Positions 4,935 through 6,448 of a stretch of 6,448 nucleotides of DNA are shown in pieces (the stretch's first letter is position 1; every line of letters starts with the position of its first letter). The notes beneath the pieces were generated by a model. That model was not told where the DNA came from. It was given only the letters and a program-made list of their open reading frames with translations, and did not search any database. Source of the DNA: Candidatus Stercoripulliclostridium merdigallinarum (lineage in GTDB: Bacteria; Bacillota; Clostridia; Christensenellales; DTU072); contig DVNF01000047.1 in the NCBI GenBank assembly GCA_018714575.1, positions 1 through 6,448 of the forward strand, written 5' to 3'. The position numbers were made by a program, and so were the translations under genes.

Positions 4935-6448
4935 ATGGGAAAAAAAGAAATCGTCCTGGTATTGGACTTTGGCGGTCAATATAATCAACTTATCGTCAGG
5001 CGCATCCGCGATCTGGGCGTCTATGCGGAGCTGATCCCCTATTCGACTTCCGTTGAAAAAATTGTGTCTTTAAACCCGAAAGGTTTGATTTTGACCGGCG
5101 GACCTAATTCCGTGTTTACCTCCGATTCTTTGGTAATGGATTCCAAAATATTGGATTTAGGGATCCCTGTCCTGGGAATATGCTACGGCGCACAGCTGAT
5201 AGCTTACCTGAAAGGCGGCGAAGTCAAATCGGCAAAGACGCGCGAATACGGCAAATCGAAAATGACCGCAGTACCCTGTCCGCTGTTCAAAGATATTCCC
5301 GCCGTTTCCGACGTATGGATGTCGCATACCGATTACGTGGCAAAGGCTCCCGAAGGGTTCAAGGTCATCGGCAGCACCGACAACTGTCCCGTTGCGGCAT
5401 ACGGCGACGCCGATAAAAAAATCTACGGCGTACAATTCCACCCCGAGGTCGTCCACAGCGAATACGGCAACACCGTCCTGAGGAATTTCCTGTACGAAGT
5501 CTGCGCCTGCGAAGGCAACTGGTCAATGAAAAACTTTATCGGCGAAATGGTCGAAAAGATCCGCAACAAAGTGGGCGATAAAAAAGTATTGTTGGCAATG
5601 AGCGGCGGCGTAGATTCCGCAGTAGCGGCGACGTTGATGCACCGCGCCATAGGTTCTCAACTGCAATGCGTATTGGTGGATCACGGTCTGATGCGTAAAC
5701 ACGAAGTCGAAGAGATAGTAAAGGTCTTCCGCGACGGTATCGGCATGAATTTGGAAGTCATCGACGCAAAAGATCGCTTCCTGACAAAGTTAAAGGGCGT
5801 CGCCGATCCCGAACAAAAACGCAAAATAATCGGAGCCGAATTCATTCACACGTTCGAAGACTTTTCAAAGCAATTAGGTAAAATCGACTTTTTGGCGCAA
5901 GGCACCATTTATCCCGACGTCATAGAATCGGGTTTCGGCAAAGCCGCTTTGATAAAATCGCACCACAACGTAGGCGGCCTGCCTTCCGTCATAGCCTTTG
6001 ACGAAATAATAGAACCTTTGCGGGATCTGTTCAAAGACGAAGTCCGCCGCGTAGGTTTCGAATTGGGCTTGGACAAAAAGATCGTCATGCGCCAACCTTT
6101 CCCCGGTCCCGGACTTGCTGTCAGGGTCATCGGCGAGATCACCGAAGAAAAATTGGAAATACTGCGTAACGCCGACTATATCTTCCGCGAGGAGATCATG
6201 AATAACGGTCTGGATTCCGAAATTTGGCAATACTTTGCGGTTATCACCGATCTAAGGAGCGTAGGCGTTATGGGCGATACGAGGACTTACGATTACACCG
6301 TAGCCCTTCGCGCCGTGACCAGCGTGGACGCCATGAGTGCGGATTGGGCGCGTATCCCCTACGAAATACTTTCCGTCGTTTCCAACCGCATCGTCAACGA
6401 AGTCGACGGAGTAAACCGAATCGTTTACGATATAACTTCAAAACCCCC
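4935..6448 (+). CDS. guaA: GMP synthase (glutamine-hydrolysing), 3' end cut by the window
   Basis: GuaA converts XMP, ATP and glutamine to GMP. The 504 codons present start MGKKEIVLVLDFGGQYNQL and stop inside the conserved C-terminal ITSKPP, so only about six residues (family ending close to ATIEWE) and the stop codon lie beyond 6448. Residues about 5-190 are the class I glutamine amidotransferase domain, with Cys83 in GICYG and His169 and Glu171 in QFHPE as catalytic triad. Residues about 198-390 are the ATP pyrophosphatase domain, with the P-loop SGGVDS (223-228) and the HHNVGGLP signature (343-350). RQPFPGPGLAVRV (386-398) leads into the C-terminal dimerisation domain. It lies 13 bp behind guaB and has no clear ribosome binding site, so translation is probably coupled to guaB. 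No other in-frame start exists: the frame closes at a TAA at 4884 and has no ATG, GTG or TTG in between. Confidence 0.97.
   Translation, partial: MGKKEIVLVLDFGGQYNQLIVRRIRDLGVYAELIPYSTSVEKIVSLNPKGLILTGGPNSVFTSDSLVMDSKILDLGIPVLGICYGAQLIAYLKGGEVKSAKTREYGKSKMTAVPCPLFKDIPAVSDVWMSHTDYVAKAPEGFKVIGSTDNCPVAAYGDADKKIYGVQFHPEVVHSEYGNTVLRNFLYEVCACEGNWSMKNFIGEMVEKIRNKVGDKKVLLAMSGGVDSAVAATLMHRAIGSQLQCVLVDHGLMRKHEVEEIVKVFRDGIGMNLEVIDAKDRFLTKLKGVADPEQKRKIIGAEFIHTFEDFSKQLGKIDFLAQGTIYPDVIESGFGKAALIKSHHNVGGLPSVIAFDEIIEPLRDLFKDEVRRVGFELGLDKKIVMRQPFPGPGLAVRVIGEITEEKLEILRNADYIFREEIMNNGLDSEIWQYFAVITDLRSVGVMGDTRTYDYTVALRAVTSVDAMSADWARIPYEILSVVSNRIVNEVDGVNRIVYDITSKP

Noticed and set aside
4786..5034. An 82-codon plus-strand frame bridging guaB and guaA
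   Set aside because: It overlaps both genes in the third frame; the guaB end and guaA start are both clear from conserved sequence.
1..6448. Defence system, mobile element, CRISPR array or other undescribed system
   Set aside because: Both strands are accounted for by four recognisable housekeeping or sugar-metabolism genes and short intergenic regions; no transposase, integrase, repeat-spacer pattern or unknown gene is present.

Overview
The window reads as an ordinary chromosomal stretch of a bacterium, most likely a Bacillota (Clostridia-like) species. The reasons are strong AAGGAG/GGAGG ribosome binding sites, a near-consensus TTGACT-17-TATAAT promoter, a cytoplasmic three-domain GH3 glycosidase with the C-terminal extension I associate with Bacillota homologues, and moderate GC content with many C-ending codons. 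The lineage is an inference. No mobile element, CRISPR array, tRNA or rRNA is visible, and all four genes are recognisable and intact apart from guaA, which is cut by the window end.

Layout: positions 1-132 are AT-rich and non-coding and hold a hairpin terminator able to work in both directions. On the minus strand, reading leftwards from 3193, come a family 3 glycoside hydrolase (813 aa) and then, after 37 bp, rdgB (193 aa), the dITP/XTP pyrophosphatase; these two probably form one transcript ending at the terminator. Positions 3194-3466 are a divergent intergenic region of 273 bp with a promoter facing each way, a short structured leader for the GH3 gene, and a cluster of small palindromes and repeats between the promoters. 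On the plus strand guaB (IMP dehydrogenase, 484 aa) is followed after 13 bp by guaA (GMP synthase, glutamine-hydrolysing), which lacks only its last few codons.

How the genes fit together: GuaB oxidises IMP to XMP and GuaA aminates XMP to GMP, so guaBA is the complete IMP-to-GMP branch. RdgB cleaves ITP/dITP and XTP/dXTP to the monophosphates, so its products include IMP and XMP, the substrates of the two enzymes encoded next door on the opposite strand. The GH3 enzyme has no obvious metabolic link; it probably releases sugar from imported oligosaccharides in the cytoplasm. I found no sign of a previously undescribed system. The points worth a second look are small regulatory details: a leader stem abutting the GH3 ribosome binding site, the A-tract start of the guaB transcript, the missing ribosome binding site of guaA, and a terminator-like hairpin antisense to the GH3 3' end.
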